The position numbers were made by a program, and so were the translations under genes. From positions 1-19,208 of the forward strand of contig JANPGU010000172.1 in the NCBI GenBank assembly GCA_031424095.1: a stretch of 19,208 nt of DNA. Reading direction: 5' to 3'. This document shows, piece by piece, positions 7,970 through 16,053 of this stretch (position 1 is its first letter; each line of letters starts with the position of its first letter). The stretch comes from ZC4RG30 sp031424095. GTDB taxonomy: Bacteria; Pseudomonadota; Gammaproteobacteria; Steroidobacterales; Steroidobacteraceae. The notes beneath the pieces are model-generated. The model made no database searches and was not told the origin of the DNA. It worked only from the letters and a program-made list of their open reading frames with translations.

Positions 7970-9339
7970 TCCCCAAGCTGTTGCCCGCAGTCATCGCGAT
8001 CTGCCTGGTGTCTTGCACCGGGGGACCCAGACCTGCTGCCTCCACGCCTCCCCGCTCTGCCATCGGCTCCTTCCTGGGAGCCGATGGTGATGCGATCGTC
8101 GCATCCGGACCCCCGTCGGCGTGGTGGCGCTTGTTCGACGACCCGGTGCTCGACGCCCACGTGGAACGCGCCCTCGCTGCAAACGCCGACCTCCGAGTGG
8201 CCATGGCGAACCTCGACACTGCTCGCGCCAGCGCGCAGGAGGCTGGGGCAGCGCGGCTGCCTGCGACGGTCATCGAAAGCGGGGTGGGTCCGGATCGCGC
8301 CGACAGGCAGCCAAGTACTTCAAGTATTCCGAAGACCAGCTATGAGCTGGGCGCCACAATCTCCTGGGAAATCGATCTGTTCGGCAAGGTACGCGCCGGC
8401 CTGCGCGCAGCGCGCGCCGAGGTTGAAGCGAGTGCCGCTGCGCTCGATGCTGTTCGTGTCGCTGTCGTCGGCGACACAGTCGCCGCCTATCTGGGACTGT
8501 GCGCCGCGGATGCCGGTGCCAGGCTCGCAACCCGGCAGATCCAGGTGCAGCAGCGCAGTTATGAGCTCGTGGCAAGGCAACTCGATATAGGCGATGTATC
8601 GCCACTCGAACTGGCACTGGCCGGGGTAGTCCGCGAGCGTGTCGCTGCCGGCGCGGCGACCTTCGTCGCTGATCGCAGGCGCAGTCTGTTCAGGCTCGCG
8701 GCGCTGCAGGGCAAGTTCCCACAGGAGGCCGTCGGTCTCGATGCGCAGTGCGATGCCATACCCCGCATTTCCGTGCCGCTGCCGGTGGGCGATGGCGCGG
8801 CGCTGATTGCCAGGCGCCCGGATATTCGCGAAGCTGAAGCGCGTCTGGCGGCCGCGTTGGCTCGAATCGGAGTCGCGACTGCCGAACTCTACCCACGAAT
8901 CCAGCTGGGAGCCTCGGGGGGACTCATCGGCGGCGGTTCCGATGCGATTCTGACGCCACTGATCACCTGGGTGTTCCCGAATCAGACCGCGGTTCGGTCA
9001 CGCATCGCCCGCGCGCGCGGCGCTGCGGCTGGGGCACTGGCCACCTGGGATCAGGTCCTGCTGCACGCCCTGTCGGAGGTGGAGAGCCTGCTCGCCGACT
9101 ACAGCGCAGAAAACAAACATCGCTCGGGCCTGGTACTGGCACAGGAACAGGCGGAGTCCGCGGTGCGACGCGCTCAGTCGCGCCAGCGACTCGGGGCGGA
9201 GAGCTACCTGGTCGTGGTAGACGCCGAACGCTCGCGCAATGACCTTGCGAGTCAGCTGCTGCTTTCGGAGGTGCGGCTCGCGCAGCTGCAGATATCACTT
9301 TTTCGCGCTCTCGGCGGAGGCTGGGACGGCTTAAGATGA
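7966..9339 (+). CDS. TolC-like outer-membrane efflux lipoprotein (NodT/OprM type)
   Basis: A 457-residue outer-membrane factor that forms the exit channel of the pump. ATG 7966 overlaps the pump stop in an ATGA arrangement and begins a lipoprotein signal with lipobox LVSC (Cys17); an upstream in-frame extension inside the pump gene is rejected for that reason. The mature protein starts with the family's WWRLFDDPVLDAHVERALAA stretch and has the two repeated helical/beta units, including SYELGATISWEIDLFGKVRA and, in the second half, ALIARRPDIREAEARLAAA (about 280-298). The C-terminal repeat RQRLGAESYLVVVDAERSR is also typical. Six bases separate it from the response regulator. Confidence 0.92.
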   Translation: MIPKLLPAVIAICLVSCTGGPRPAASTPPRSAIGSFLGADGDAIVASGPPSAWWRLFDDPVLDAHVERALAANADLRVAMANLDTARASAQEAGAARLPATVIESGVGPDRADRQPSTSSIPKTSYELGATISWEIDLFGKVRAGLRAARAEVEASAAALDAVRVAVVGDTVAAYLGLCAADAGARLATRQIQVQQRSYELVARQLDIGDVSPLELALAGVVRERVAAGAATFVADRRRSLFRLAALQGKFPQEAVGLDAQCDAIPRISVPLPVGDGAALIARRPDIREAEARLAAALARIGVATAELYPRIQLGASGGLIGGGSDAILTPLITWVFPNQTAVRSRIARARGAAAGALATWDQVLLHALSEVESLLADYSAENKHRSGLVLAQEQAESAVRRAQSRQRLGAESYLVVVDAERSRNDLASQLLLSEVRLAQLQISLFRALGGGWDGLR

Positions 9340-9345
9340 GCGCCG

Positions 9346-10020
9346 ATGAAGATCCTCATCGCGGAAGATGACGCCGAGACCGCCGACTTCGTGCGGCGTG
9401 GCCTGGAGCAGGAGGGCCATGCTGTCACTGTAGTAACGTCTGGCAAGGATGCCCTCTTCCACGCGACTGAAGAGTCCTTCGACGCACTGGTGCTTGATCG
9501 CATGCTGCCCGGAATCGACGGCTTGTCAGTGCTGAAGATGCTGCGAGCCGGCGGCATCCGTACACCGGCGATTATGTTGACAGCGATGAGCAAGATCGCC
9601 GACCGAGTCGAGGCGCTGGAGAACGGGGCCGACGATTACCTTGTCAAGCCGTTCGCCTTCTCGGAGCTGAATGCGCGCTTGAACGTCATCGTCCGCCGGC
9701 CGCAGGGTGCCGGCTTCGAGCCGTTCCTGCACGTGCTCGACATCGAACTGGACCTGCGCAAGCGCGAAGTGCGCCGCGCTGGCAAGCGCATCGACCTGCA
9801 ACCGCGCGAAATAATGATGCTTGAAGCGCTGATGCGCAACGCGCATCGGTTCATGACCAAGACCATGCTGCTTGAACGAATCTGGGATTTTGATTTTGAT
9901 CCGCGTACCAACATCGTCGAGACCCACATCAGCCGCTTGCGCGCCAAGCTCAACGCCGGATTCACGCAGGACGCGATCATCACGGTGCGTGGTGCGGGCT
10001 ACATGATCCGCAGCGACTGA
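9346..10020 (+). CDS. OmpR/PhoB-family response regulator for the efflux operon
   Basis: A 224-residue two-domain regulator. The receiver has the acidic pocket E7-D8-D9, the phospho-acceptor D51 in LVLDRMLPGIDG, T79 (MLTAM) and K101 (DYLVKPF). Residues about 128-224 form the winged-helix DNA-binding domain, with the usual DLQPREIMMLEALMRN, a NIVETHISRLRAKL recognition helix and a VRGAGYMI hairpin. It resembles CusR/CopR-type regulators. The gene sits inside the operon it presumably controls; the inverted repeat at 3758-3790 is a candidate binding site. Its stop overlaps the kinase start by one base (TGATG). Confidence 0.94.
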   Translation: MKILIAEDDAETADFVRRGLEQEGHAVTVVTSGKDALFHATEESFDALVLDRMLPGIDGLSVLKMLRAGGIRTPAIMLTAMSKIADRVEALENGADDYLVKPFAFSELNARLNVIVRRPQGAGFEPFLHVLDIELDLRKREVRRAGKRIDLQPREIMMLEALMRNAHRFMTKTMLLERIWDFDFDPRTNIVETHISRLRAKLNAGFTQDAIITVRGAGYMIRSD

Positions 10021-11375
10021 TGCGGCTGCTGCCTCGCTCTACATTCGGCCTCGTCCTGCTCGTGAGCCTGGTGCTCGCCAGCGCGACGCTGCTGGTTGGG
10101 ACCATCATCTTCGAGACAACCCATGAGGCCCTCGAAGTCCAGCTCAATCACCGCATCGAAGCCGAGACCAATGCCTTGCTGGCGGTGCACGAAGAGGGCG
10201 GATTGCCTGCTCTTGCGGTCGCAATCGGGCGTCGTGAAATCGAAGGCAGCGAAACAGGCATGGGTTACCGGCTGGTCGACGGCACGGGAAACCGCCTGGC
10301 AGGCAAGCTCCGAAGCCGCATGCCGGAGCCGGGATGGAAGGAAATGCTGCGGATTGGCGGACGAACGGGCGGTCGCGATGTTTCACAGGCCCTTACAACG
10401 GCCCTGCCGGACGGCGGGCGGCTACTCGTGGCGGCGGACCGCAATCCCATCGAAGAGGCTGACAGGGTCCTGCTGCGCACATTCGCAGTGAACTTCGGTG
10501 TCATGCTCATGCTGGGTGTCGGGGGTGCCTGGGCGCTGGGAGCGGTAGTCCGGCGCCGCATGGAGCACATAAACGCGACTGCACAGGCAATCATAGGCGG
10601 GGATCTGACGCGGCGCGTGCCGCGTGACGGGTCGTCGAGCGAGTTCGACCGCCTGTCAGAGACTTTGAACAAGATGCTGGACCGTAACGCAGAGCTGCTG
10701 GAGAACCTGCAGCAGGTCTCAAGCGACATAGCACACGACTTGCGTACTCCACTTAGCCGCATTCACTACTTGCTCGAGGACGCTCTCGCACAGCCATCCG
10801 ATGCAGAAGGCTACCGCATCGCGATCGAGGCAGCCACAGTACGTTCGCGCGAGCTGCTCGAACTGTTCAGCGCCCTGCTGCGAATTTCGGAAATCGAGAC
10901 CTGGAAAGTCCGCGAATCGTTTCAGCCAGTCGACCTGACCGCGGTAGTCGAACAGGTGGGCGAGGCCTTCCGTCCAGATCTCGAATCCTCCGGGCACAAG
11001 CTATACGTTGCGGCAGAGCCAGGCGTCGCCCTATCCGGCGAGCGCCGCCTGCTTTCGCAGTTGCTCGTCAATCTCATCGAGAACGCGATGCGTCACACTC
11101 CGGCTGGCTCGACTGTCACTCTCTCGTTGCGGCAGAGGCCCGAAGGGATCGAACTCGCCGTTCTCGATGACGGCCCGGGCATCGCCGTGCAGGACCGTGC
11201 GGTCGTGTTGCGACGGTTCGCAAGACTCGAGCAGAGCCGCTCCACGCCGGGACACGGGCTCGGCCTGAGCCTCGTTGCCGCCATTGCGCATGCCCATTTC
11301 GCGAGCCTCAAGCTGGTGGACAATGCTCCGGGTCTTGGCGTCATCGTTACCTTCCCAAGTCCTGTCAGCCCGTAA
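10020..11375 (+). CDS. Membrane sensor histidine kinase, partner of the preceding regulator
   Basis: A 451-residue HAMP-type kinase. TM1 (about residues 8-30) and TM2 (about 153-175) bracket a periplasmic sensor of roughly 120 residues, followed by HAMP (about 175-228). The dimerisation motif SSDIAHDLRTPLSRI holds the phospho-acceptor H239; N355 (NLIENAMRH), DDGPGIA and GHGLGLSLV form the ATP site. The periplasmic part lacks the His/Met clusters expected of copper or silver sensors, so the signal is unknown. ATG 10020 shares a base with the regulator's stop, a sign of tight translational coupling. A hairpin starts at its own stop codon. Confidence 0.93.
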   Translation: MRLLPRSTFGLVLLVSLVLASATLLVGTIIFETTHEALEVQLNHRIEAETNALLAVHEEGGLPALAVAIGRREIEGSETGMGYRLVDGTGNRLAGKLRSRMPEPGWKEMLRIGGRTGGRDVSQALTTALPDGGRLLVAADRNPIEEADRVLLRTFAVNFGVMLMLGVGGAWALGAVVRRRMEHINATAQAIIGGDLTRRVPRDGSSSEFDRLSETLNKMLDRNAELLENLQQVSSDIAHDLRTPLSRIHYLLEDALAQPSDAEGYRIAIEAATVRSRELLELFSALLRISEIETWKVRESFQPVDLTAVVEQVGEAFRPDLESSGHKLYVAAEPGVALSGERRLLSQLLVNLIENAMRHTPAGSTVTLSLRQRPEGIELAVLDDGPGIAVQDRAVVLRRFARLEQSRSTPGHGLGLSLVAAIAHAHFASLKLVDNAPGLGVIVTFPSPVSP

Positions 11376-11402
11376 AGCTCCGCAGTGATTGCGCAGCTTT
11401 CG
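11374..11402 (+). terminator. Hairpin at the end of the efflux operon
   Basis: AAAGCT and AGCTTT (11374-11379, 11395-11400) pair outside, with CGCA/TGCG (11381-11384, 11390-11393) inside, separated by one C-C mismatch and a five-base loop. The structure begins inside the kinase stop codon. Only three Ts follow, so termination is likely but may be incomplete. Confidence 0.5.
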
Positions 11403-11619
11403 CACCGCCTGCAATTATTCCTGCGGATCGTTGGCGCCGGCGAACAACTGCCGTCCATTTCGAAGCTACGCGTGGTAGGTGAAGGGTCAACGGACGTATG
11501 TGACCCGTGGCGCTTGCCTCCCACCTTTCCTCATTGACCTTGGCGAATTGTCCCTGCCCAAGCCGTGAATGGCAGCCGCCAAGCGGCCAAACAGAGGTGA
11601 AAATGCACGAATTCCGAAA
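11401..11619. other. Gene-free interval after the efflux operon
   Basis: No open frame here reads like a known protein on either strand, and I see no RNA gene. The interval separates the operon terminator from the GTGACCACA repeat and probably belongs to the edge of an integrated element. Confidence 0.35.
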
Positions 11620-11640
11620 GTGACCACAAGGGTGACCACA
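11620..11640 (+). repeat. Tandem GTGACCACA repeat, possible relic of integrase arm sites
   Basis: GTGACCACA occurs at 11620-11628 and 11632-11640, 12 bases apart. The same nonamer occurs twice, 11 bases apart, at 18683-18702 just before the integrase gene. A truncated aldehyde dehydrogenase begins about 20 bases further on. The likely reading is a leftover end of an integrated element, but no integrase fragment is preserved here. Confidence 0.45.
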
Positions 11641-11654
11641 GTCGGTTGCCACAT

Positions 11655-12178
11655 GAAGCGAATTGGTTGGTCATGCGCTGGACCCCCTTACCGACATTGG
11701 CCCTGTGATCGACGCCACGCAGCTTGATCAGAATCTCATGTACATCGACATTGGGCGCAATGAAGGTGCAACTCTTGTTCAAGGGGATCAGGTTCTGGAG
11801 CGTGCAACACGAGGCTACTTCCTTGCCCCGGCGCTGTTTACAGATTCGACGCCAGAGATGCAGATCACTCGCGAGGAAATCTTTGGACCCGTCGCCAGTG
11901 TTATCCGCGTGCGCGATTTTGAGGCCGCGCTGGCAGTAGCCAATGATGTGTCATTTGGGCTCTCAATCATGGATCATGACCACGTCCCTCAAGCATGCAG
12001 CCGAGTTTCGTCGGCGGGCAGAGGCGGGCATGGTCATGATCAACGTACCCACAGCCGGTGTCGACTACCATGTGCCGTTCGGCGCTCGCAAGGGCTCAAG
12101 TTATGGCCCGCGCGAGCAGGGACGTTATGCAATGGGGTAATTTACCACTGTGAAAACTGCCTACGTCGCCCCGTAGTA
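11655..12178 (+). pseudogene. Aldehyde dehydrogenase, decayed C-terminal third
   Basis: The fragment covers about 170 C-terminal residues of an NAD(P)-dependent aldehyde dehydrogenase. It starts at LVGHALDPLTDIGPVI and runs through EEIFGPVASVIRV in one frame to about 11965. It continues in another frame as MTTSLKHAAEFRRRAEAG and VPFGARKGSSYGPREQGR. The last motif is typical of alpha-ketoglutaric semialdehyde (2,5-dioxovalerate) dehydrogenases. A near-tandem ATCATGG/ATCATGA at 11966-11979 explains the frame change, and a premature TAA at 12138-12140 precedes the residual TTVKTAYVAP tail. The catalytic Cys and Glu regions are missing. It is non-functional. Confidence 0.8.
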
Positions 12179-12386
12179 GATGATGAGGATTGAAGTTCCG
12201 CAGAACTTATCAGGCGTGTCGCAAGACTGATCGGCAGTTCCGGGCAGAACCGCGTCACACTAGTTTGGAGCTGAGTTCACGGATTGCCAGTACTGGTCAT
12301 TTGAAGTCAGGAGCAATGCTGTTTATGTACGCCATCCCGTTGTCGTACAAGGTGCCTAAGGATGGCGACCCATCGCGAAGAGAGCA
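12179..12386 (+). promoter_or_regulatory. Upstream region of the exported-enzyme cluster
   Basis: This roughly 200-base interval has no gene. A possible promoter is TTGAAG (12301-12306) and TATGTA (12324-12329) with a 17-base spacer; both boxes are imperfect. A GAAGAGAG stretch just before ATG 12387 serves as the ribosome site of the first gene. Confidence 0.3.
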
Positions 12387-13277
12387 ATGCCACGTTTGAC
12401 CACGGATGATTTTCATCCAGAAGTACTCAAACTGTTCGACCACTATGTGCACGGGCGGATAAGTCGGCGAGCATTCCTTGACGGCGCCTCCCGGTTTACC
12501 GTGGGCGCTGCGACCAGCACGATTCTGCTGGAAGCGCTGCGGCCAAAGTATGCCGAGGCCACCCAGGTGCAACCGACTGATGCGCGCATCAGCGGCGGTT
12601 TCGTGGAGCTGGAGTCCCCCGACGGAAACGGTCGTGTGCGAGGCTATCTGGTAAAGCCCGCCGGGAAGCGCGGCAGAATTCCGGGTGTGCTGGTAGTGCA
12701 CGAAAACCGTGGCTTGAATCCTCATATCCAGGATGTGGCCCGACGCATGGCTCTGGAGAACTTCGTGGCCTTCGCACCCGACGCCTTGTTTACTCTCGGC
12801 GGCTGGCCCGGCGATGAGGACAAGGCGATTGAGCTGTTTCGCAAGTTGGATCGGGTCAAGACCTTTCAGGATTGCCTGGCTTCAGCACGTTACCTGCAAG
12901 GATTGCCGGAGGTGAACAGGAAGGTGGGTTGCATTGGCTTTTGTTTCGGTGGCGGAGCGACAAATTTTGTCGCTACACGTATGCCGGAGCTGGGCGCTGC
13001 CGTGCCGTTCTATGGCCGTGCGCCCGACGCGTCAGCCGTGCCGAACATCAAGGCGCCGCTGCTGCTTCACTACGCCGAGAACGACGAAGGTACCAATGCA
13101 CTGTGGCCGGGTTATGAAGCGGCGCTCAAGGCGGCCGGCAAGCAGTACGAGATGCATAGCTATCCTGGCACCGTGCACGGCTTCCACAACGACACCACAC
13201 CACGTTACAACGCGGAAGCGGCGACGCTTGCGTGGAAGCGGACCACCGCTTTCCTGAACAGACATTTGCGGGGATAG
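12387..13277 (+). CDS. Dienelactone hydrolase family protein with Tat signal (YghX-like)
   Basis: A 296-residue alpha/beta hydrolase. The catalytic triad is readable: Cys186 in GFCFGGG, Asp233 in YAENDEGTN and His264 in GTVHGFHND; E106 in VVHENRGL matches the Glu that positions the Cys in dienelactone hydrolases. The N-terminal 60 residues contain a twin-arginine motif, SRRAFLD (R27-R28), followed by a hydrophobic stretch (FTVGAATSTILLEAL), as in YghX-type members. Export through Tat with a long n-region is therefore likely. The substrate is unknown; lactones or esters are the family rule. It opens the cluster and ends 23 bases before the next gene. Confidence 0.87.
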   Translation: MPRLTTDDFHPEVLKLFDHYVHGRISRRAFLDGASRFTVGAATSTILLEALRPKYAEATQVQPTDARISGGFVELESPDGNGRVRGYLVKPAGKRGRIPGVLVVHENRGLNPHIQDVARRMALENFVAFAPDALFTLGGWPGDEDKAIELFRKLDRVKTFQDCLASARYLQGLPEVNRKVGCIGFCFGGGATNFVATRMPELGAAVPFYGRAPDASAVPNIKAPLLLHYAENDEGTNALWPGYEAALKAAGKQYEMHSYPGTVHGFHNDTTPRYNAEAATLAWKRTTAFLNRHLRG

Positions 13278-13300
13278 TCTCGACTATCAGGTGCATCGTC

Positions 13301-14083
13301 ATGACGAATCGAATAACGAGACGGAATGTGTTGCAGGCACTGGGGCTGGCGGCCACGGGCAGCGAGATGCTTCCCAAGGCAGCCTTGTCTGCCGAGACGT
13401 CGTTCGTTTTTCCAGCACCTCCAGTACCTTCCATCGCAATAGTGGGTACAGCGCTGCGCTTTCCCGGGCGCCTGGTGTAATGCATGGGGCGAAACTACAT
13501 GGCCCATGCAATCGAATTGGGCGACAACCCGGATATCGTGCCGCCCTTCTTCTTCATGAAGCCGGCCGACTCGATCGTCGCAGATGACGGCGACTTCGCT
13601 TATCCGAGACATTCCAGGGAAGTGGAACACGAAATCGAGATGGTCGTCGCCCTCAAGTCCGGAGGCATCGACATTCCTGAGTCGAAAGCGCTGGACCAGG
13701 TGTTCGGCTATGGCGTCGGACTGGATATAACACGCCGGGATCTTCAGGATCTCGCCAAGGAATTGCGGCGCCCCTGGGAGGCTGGCAAAAGTTTCGATCA
13801 CTCTGCACCCTGTGGCCCGCTATACCCCGTGCCGGCTATGGGCCATCCCGATCGGGGCCGTCTGTGGGTTGCCGTGAACGGCAAGATCAAGCAGGAAGCC
13901 GATCTTGCGCAGCTTATTTGGTCGGTCCCGCGCACGATCGCCGAGCTTTCAAGCTATTTCTCGCTTGCGGCGGGCGATCTGATTTTCACCGGCACACCTG
14001 ACGGGGTTGCGGTGGTCCAGCGAGGAGACCGAATCCGCGGAGGCGTCGAGGGCAGCGGCGAAATCGATATCAATGTCGTGTAG
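13301..14083 (+). pseudogene. Tat-exported fumarylacetoacetase-family protein, interrupted by one stop codon
   Basis: Read through, the frame encodes 260 residues. It starts with a Tat signal (TRRNVLQALGLAATG, R7-R8) and continues into a fumarylacetoacetate hydrolase fold: FVFPAPPVPSIAIVG, GRNYMAHAIELG, the metal ligands E111-x-E113 in EHEIEMVV and D142 in GYGVGLDITRRD, then KSFDHSAPCGP and FTGTPDGVAVVQRGD. Codon 60 (13478-13480) is TAA where relatives usually have Tyr (V-Y-C-x-GRNY). The frame is otherwise intact, so this is a recent nonsense change or a sequencing error. A downstream ATG at 13484 could restart a 199-residue protein that keeps the catalytic part but has no export signal. Probable substrate class: acylpyruvate-like diketo acids. 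Confidence 0.82.
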
Positions 14084-14112
14084 CCATATGCCCGTTACGG
14101 GTGTGACGAGTA

Positions 14113-14123
14113 GTGTTTAACAC
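14113..14123. promoter_or_regulatory. GTGTTTAACAC palindrome before the metallo-hydrolase gene
   Basis: An 11-base perfect palindrome lies between the FAH-family gene and the metallo-hydrolase, 40 bases before ATG 14164. It could be a small operator. No regulator gene is adjacent, and one occurrence is weak evidence. Confidence 0.2.
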
Positions 14124-14163
14124 GACGGGCTTTGTCTTCTTAGAATCACTGCTGGAGTATCCA

Positions 14164-15228
14164 ATGTCACTGCATCGCCGCTCACTCTCTTTCTGGCTCG
14201 GACTCCTGCTTTGGCCTGTAGCGTCACAGGCGATGGCACAGGAGGCCGTGAGGCGTTCCATCGACAAAATTACCGACAATGTCTATCGCGCGTCCAACAA
14301 CAACACGCGCACCACGTTTCTCGTGACGAGTGAGGGTATTGTCCTTGCTGATCCCATGAACAGGGCATTTGCGGAGTGGTTCAAGGAGGAGGTAGCGCGG
14401 CAGTTTAAGGTGCCCGTCAAGTACGTGATCTACACCCATAACCACTGGGACCATGCCTCCGGCGGCGCGGTCTTTGCAGATACGGCACAGTTTGTTGGTC
14501 ACGCCAATATGCCTGGCAACTTCGTCATGCCTCCGGCGAACATGCGACTTGCGGATGTCGTAGGAGAGCGGTCTGCCATTGCCTCACTCGACAAGAACCG
14601 TGACGGTTCCGTCGACCGGTCCGAGGCGAAGGAGGAGATCTCCGACTATGAGTTCTCTGGATTCGATGCCAACAAGGACGGGAAGCTGGGGGGAGCTGAG
14701 ATTACGCGCGGGGCGATCTCCGACGTACTGCCTCCAACCATCACCTATTCGGACGAACTGAACATCACGCTTGGCGGAAAACGCACCCATGTCAAGTGGA
14801 TGGGTAAGATGAATCACAGCAATGACATGTCCCTGATCACTTTCCCCGACGACAGCGTGCTGTACGGCTGCGACTATATCGACATCGGCCGTCTGCCTCA
14901 TCGCGAAATGGACTATGAAAACGGAATGTTTGACGAATGGATGGCAGCGGTAATGAAAACGGAGGGCATCGCCGCCAACTTCAAGGTCGTCACAACCTGT
15001 CATGGCCGGCTTTCCGGCACTGCTGCAGACCTGACCGCCTGGCGAGAATACATCGATGCCCTTCGAACCAAGGTCGCCGCTGGCATTGCGCAGGGCCAAA
15101 CTCTTGAGCAGCTCAAGACGACCATCAAGATGGAAGATTATTCCAAATGGGTTGGGTACAGCTGGTTGGCTGCGAACGTCGAAGGCATGTACCACTTCCT
15201 GACTAACCGGGCTCCGGCTTCGCGATGA
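14164..15228 (+). CDS. Exported metallo-beta-lactamase-fold hydrolase with inserted EF-hand pair
   Basis: A 354-residue protein with a Sec signal (SFWLGLLLWPVASQAMA, cleavage near residue 25). The zinc site is complete: H92-x-H94-x-D96-H97 (THNHWDH), H218 (KMNHSND), D237 (YGCDYID) and H280 (TTCHGRL). Between H97 and H218 lie two calcium-binding EF-hand loops, DKNRDGSVDRSE (143-154, fully canonical) and DANKDGKLGGAE (168-179). This insertion is unusual for the fold and suggests Ca2+ binding in the periplasm. The start is ATG 14164, with GGAG 7 bases upstream; an upstream in-frame extension would hide the signal peptide. Substrate unknown; quinoprotein-relay/SoxH-like and lactonase-like members share this general fold. 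Confidence 0.88.
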   Translation: MSLHRRSLSFWLGLLLWPVASQAMAQEAVRRSIDKITDNVYRASNNNTRTTFLVTSEGIVLADPMNRAFAEWFKEEVARQFKVPVKYVIYTHNHWDHASGGAVFADTAQFVGHANMPGNFVMPPANMRLADVVGERSAIASLDKNRDGSVDRSEAKEEISDYEFSGFDANKDGKLGGAEITRGAISDVLPPTITYSDELNITLGGKRTHVKWMGKMNHSNDMSLITFPDDSVLYGCDYIDIGRLPHREMDYENGMFDEWMAAVMKTEGIAANFKVVTTCHGRLSGTAADLTAWREYIDALRTKVAAGIAQGQTLEQLKTTIKMEDYSKWVGYSWLAANVEGMYHFLTNRAPASR

Positions 15229-15323
15229 TCGCGCAAACCCGGATGGCACTACATGCATTTCGCAAATGGCGCCGGGAGTGCTCTCCATTCCAGGCAATCG
15301 TACTGATGAAAGGACCAAATAAA

Positions 15324-15920
15324 ATGCGTTGCTCCACATTGCTGATTGTGCTCGCCTGTGCACTTCCTGGTCACACGGTTCTGGCTGCACCGGTGACCTA
15401 CAAGATTGATTCACGCCATACCTTCCCTTCGTTCGAAGCGGACCATCAAGGTGGGCTTTCGATCTGGCGCGGGAAAATCGACCGCTCCGAAGGGCAGGTC
15501 GTGCTCGATCGCGAGGCAAAAACCGGTCACGTCGACGTAACGATGCATATGGATTCAATTGACTTTGGGCTTGAGGCCATGAACACCAGCGCCAAGTCAG
15601 CCGAGATTCTTGATGTCGCCAAATTTCCGCTGGCGAAATACAGCGGGAAACTTGAGGACTTTACCCACGATGGCAAGCCGACGGCGATCAACGGCTCCCT
15701 CACGCTCCACGGTGTAACGCGTCCACTGCGGCTGCAGATCGGGCGCTTCCAGTGCCAACCCAATCCGCGTTCTGGCACGGAAGTCTGTGGCGCAGACGCA
15801 CACGCCACCATTCAGCGTGACGACTTCGGCATCAACTATGGCAAGGACACAGGTTTCTTCATGGCAGTAAAGCTGTTGATATCGATTGAAGCTGGCCAAG
15901 TGGAACCCGCCCCCCGATGA
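15324..15920 (+). CDS. YceI-family periplasmic lipid-binding-type protein
   Basis: A 198-residue protein with a Sec signal (LLIVLACALPGHTVLA, cleavage near residue 23). The mature part is a YceI-type lipocalin-like barrel: YKIDSRHTFPSFEADH, the central VTMHMDSIDFGLEAMN, KFPLAKYSGKLEDF, GSLTLHGVTRPLRLQI and RDDFGINYG. The family binds polyisoprenoid or other amphipathic molecules; an enzymatic role is not known. AAAGGA 10 bases before ATG 15324 decides the start over upstream codons in the same frame. It follows the metallo-hydrolase after 95 bases and is closed by a strong hairpin, so it ends a transcription unit. Confidence 0.9.
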   Translation: MRCSTLLIVLACALPGHTVLAAPVTYKIDSRHTFPSFEADHQGGLSIWRGKIDRSEGQVVLDREAKTGHVDVTMHMDSIDFGLEAMNTSAKSAEILDVAKFPLAKYSGKLEDFTHDGKPTAINGSLTLHGVTRPLRLQIGRFQCQPNPRSGTEVCGADAHATIQRDDFGINYGKDTGFFMAVKLLISIEAGQVEPAPR

Positions 15921-15975
15921 CCCAACGCCACTTCGTGCAGGCTCTCTGCTGCCCGGAGTGGCGTTGGCGTCATTT
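15917..15975 (+). terminator. Strong hairpin after the YceI gene
   Basis: CCAACGCCACT (15922-15932) and AGTGGCGTTGG (15957-15967) pair perfectly over 11 bases, extended by ATGAC/GTCAT outside a single-base bulge. A GCAG/CTGC stem lies inside the loop. Three Ts follow. Both arms are GC-rich, so a transcription terminator is the simplest reading. Confidence 0.65.
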
Positions 15976-15999
15976 CGCAGATCCGAGGTTACTGCTCGG

Positions 16000-16014
16000 A
16001 CCGGGCACCCCGGT
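16000..16014. repeat. ACCGGG-CAC-CCCGGT inverted repeat
   Basis: A perfect 6-base inverted repeat with a three-base loop lies 40 bases before the aldolase start. It may be an operator or part of its leader; no T-tract follows. Confidence 0.25.
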
Positions 16015-16053
16015 GGTTGGCTGGACTGCAACATTGAAGTGTAGTGATCAAAC

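Noticed and set aside
14584..15558. 324-codon minus-strand open frame
   Set aside because: It runs opposite the metallo-hydrolase and YceI genes, both with clear motifs and signal peptides; it crosses their boundary and resembles nothing.
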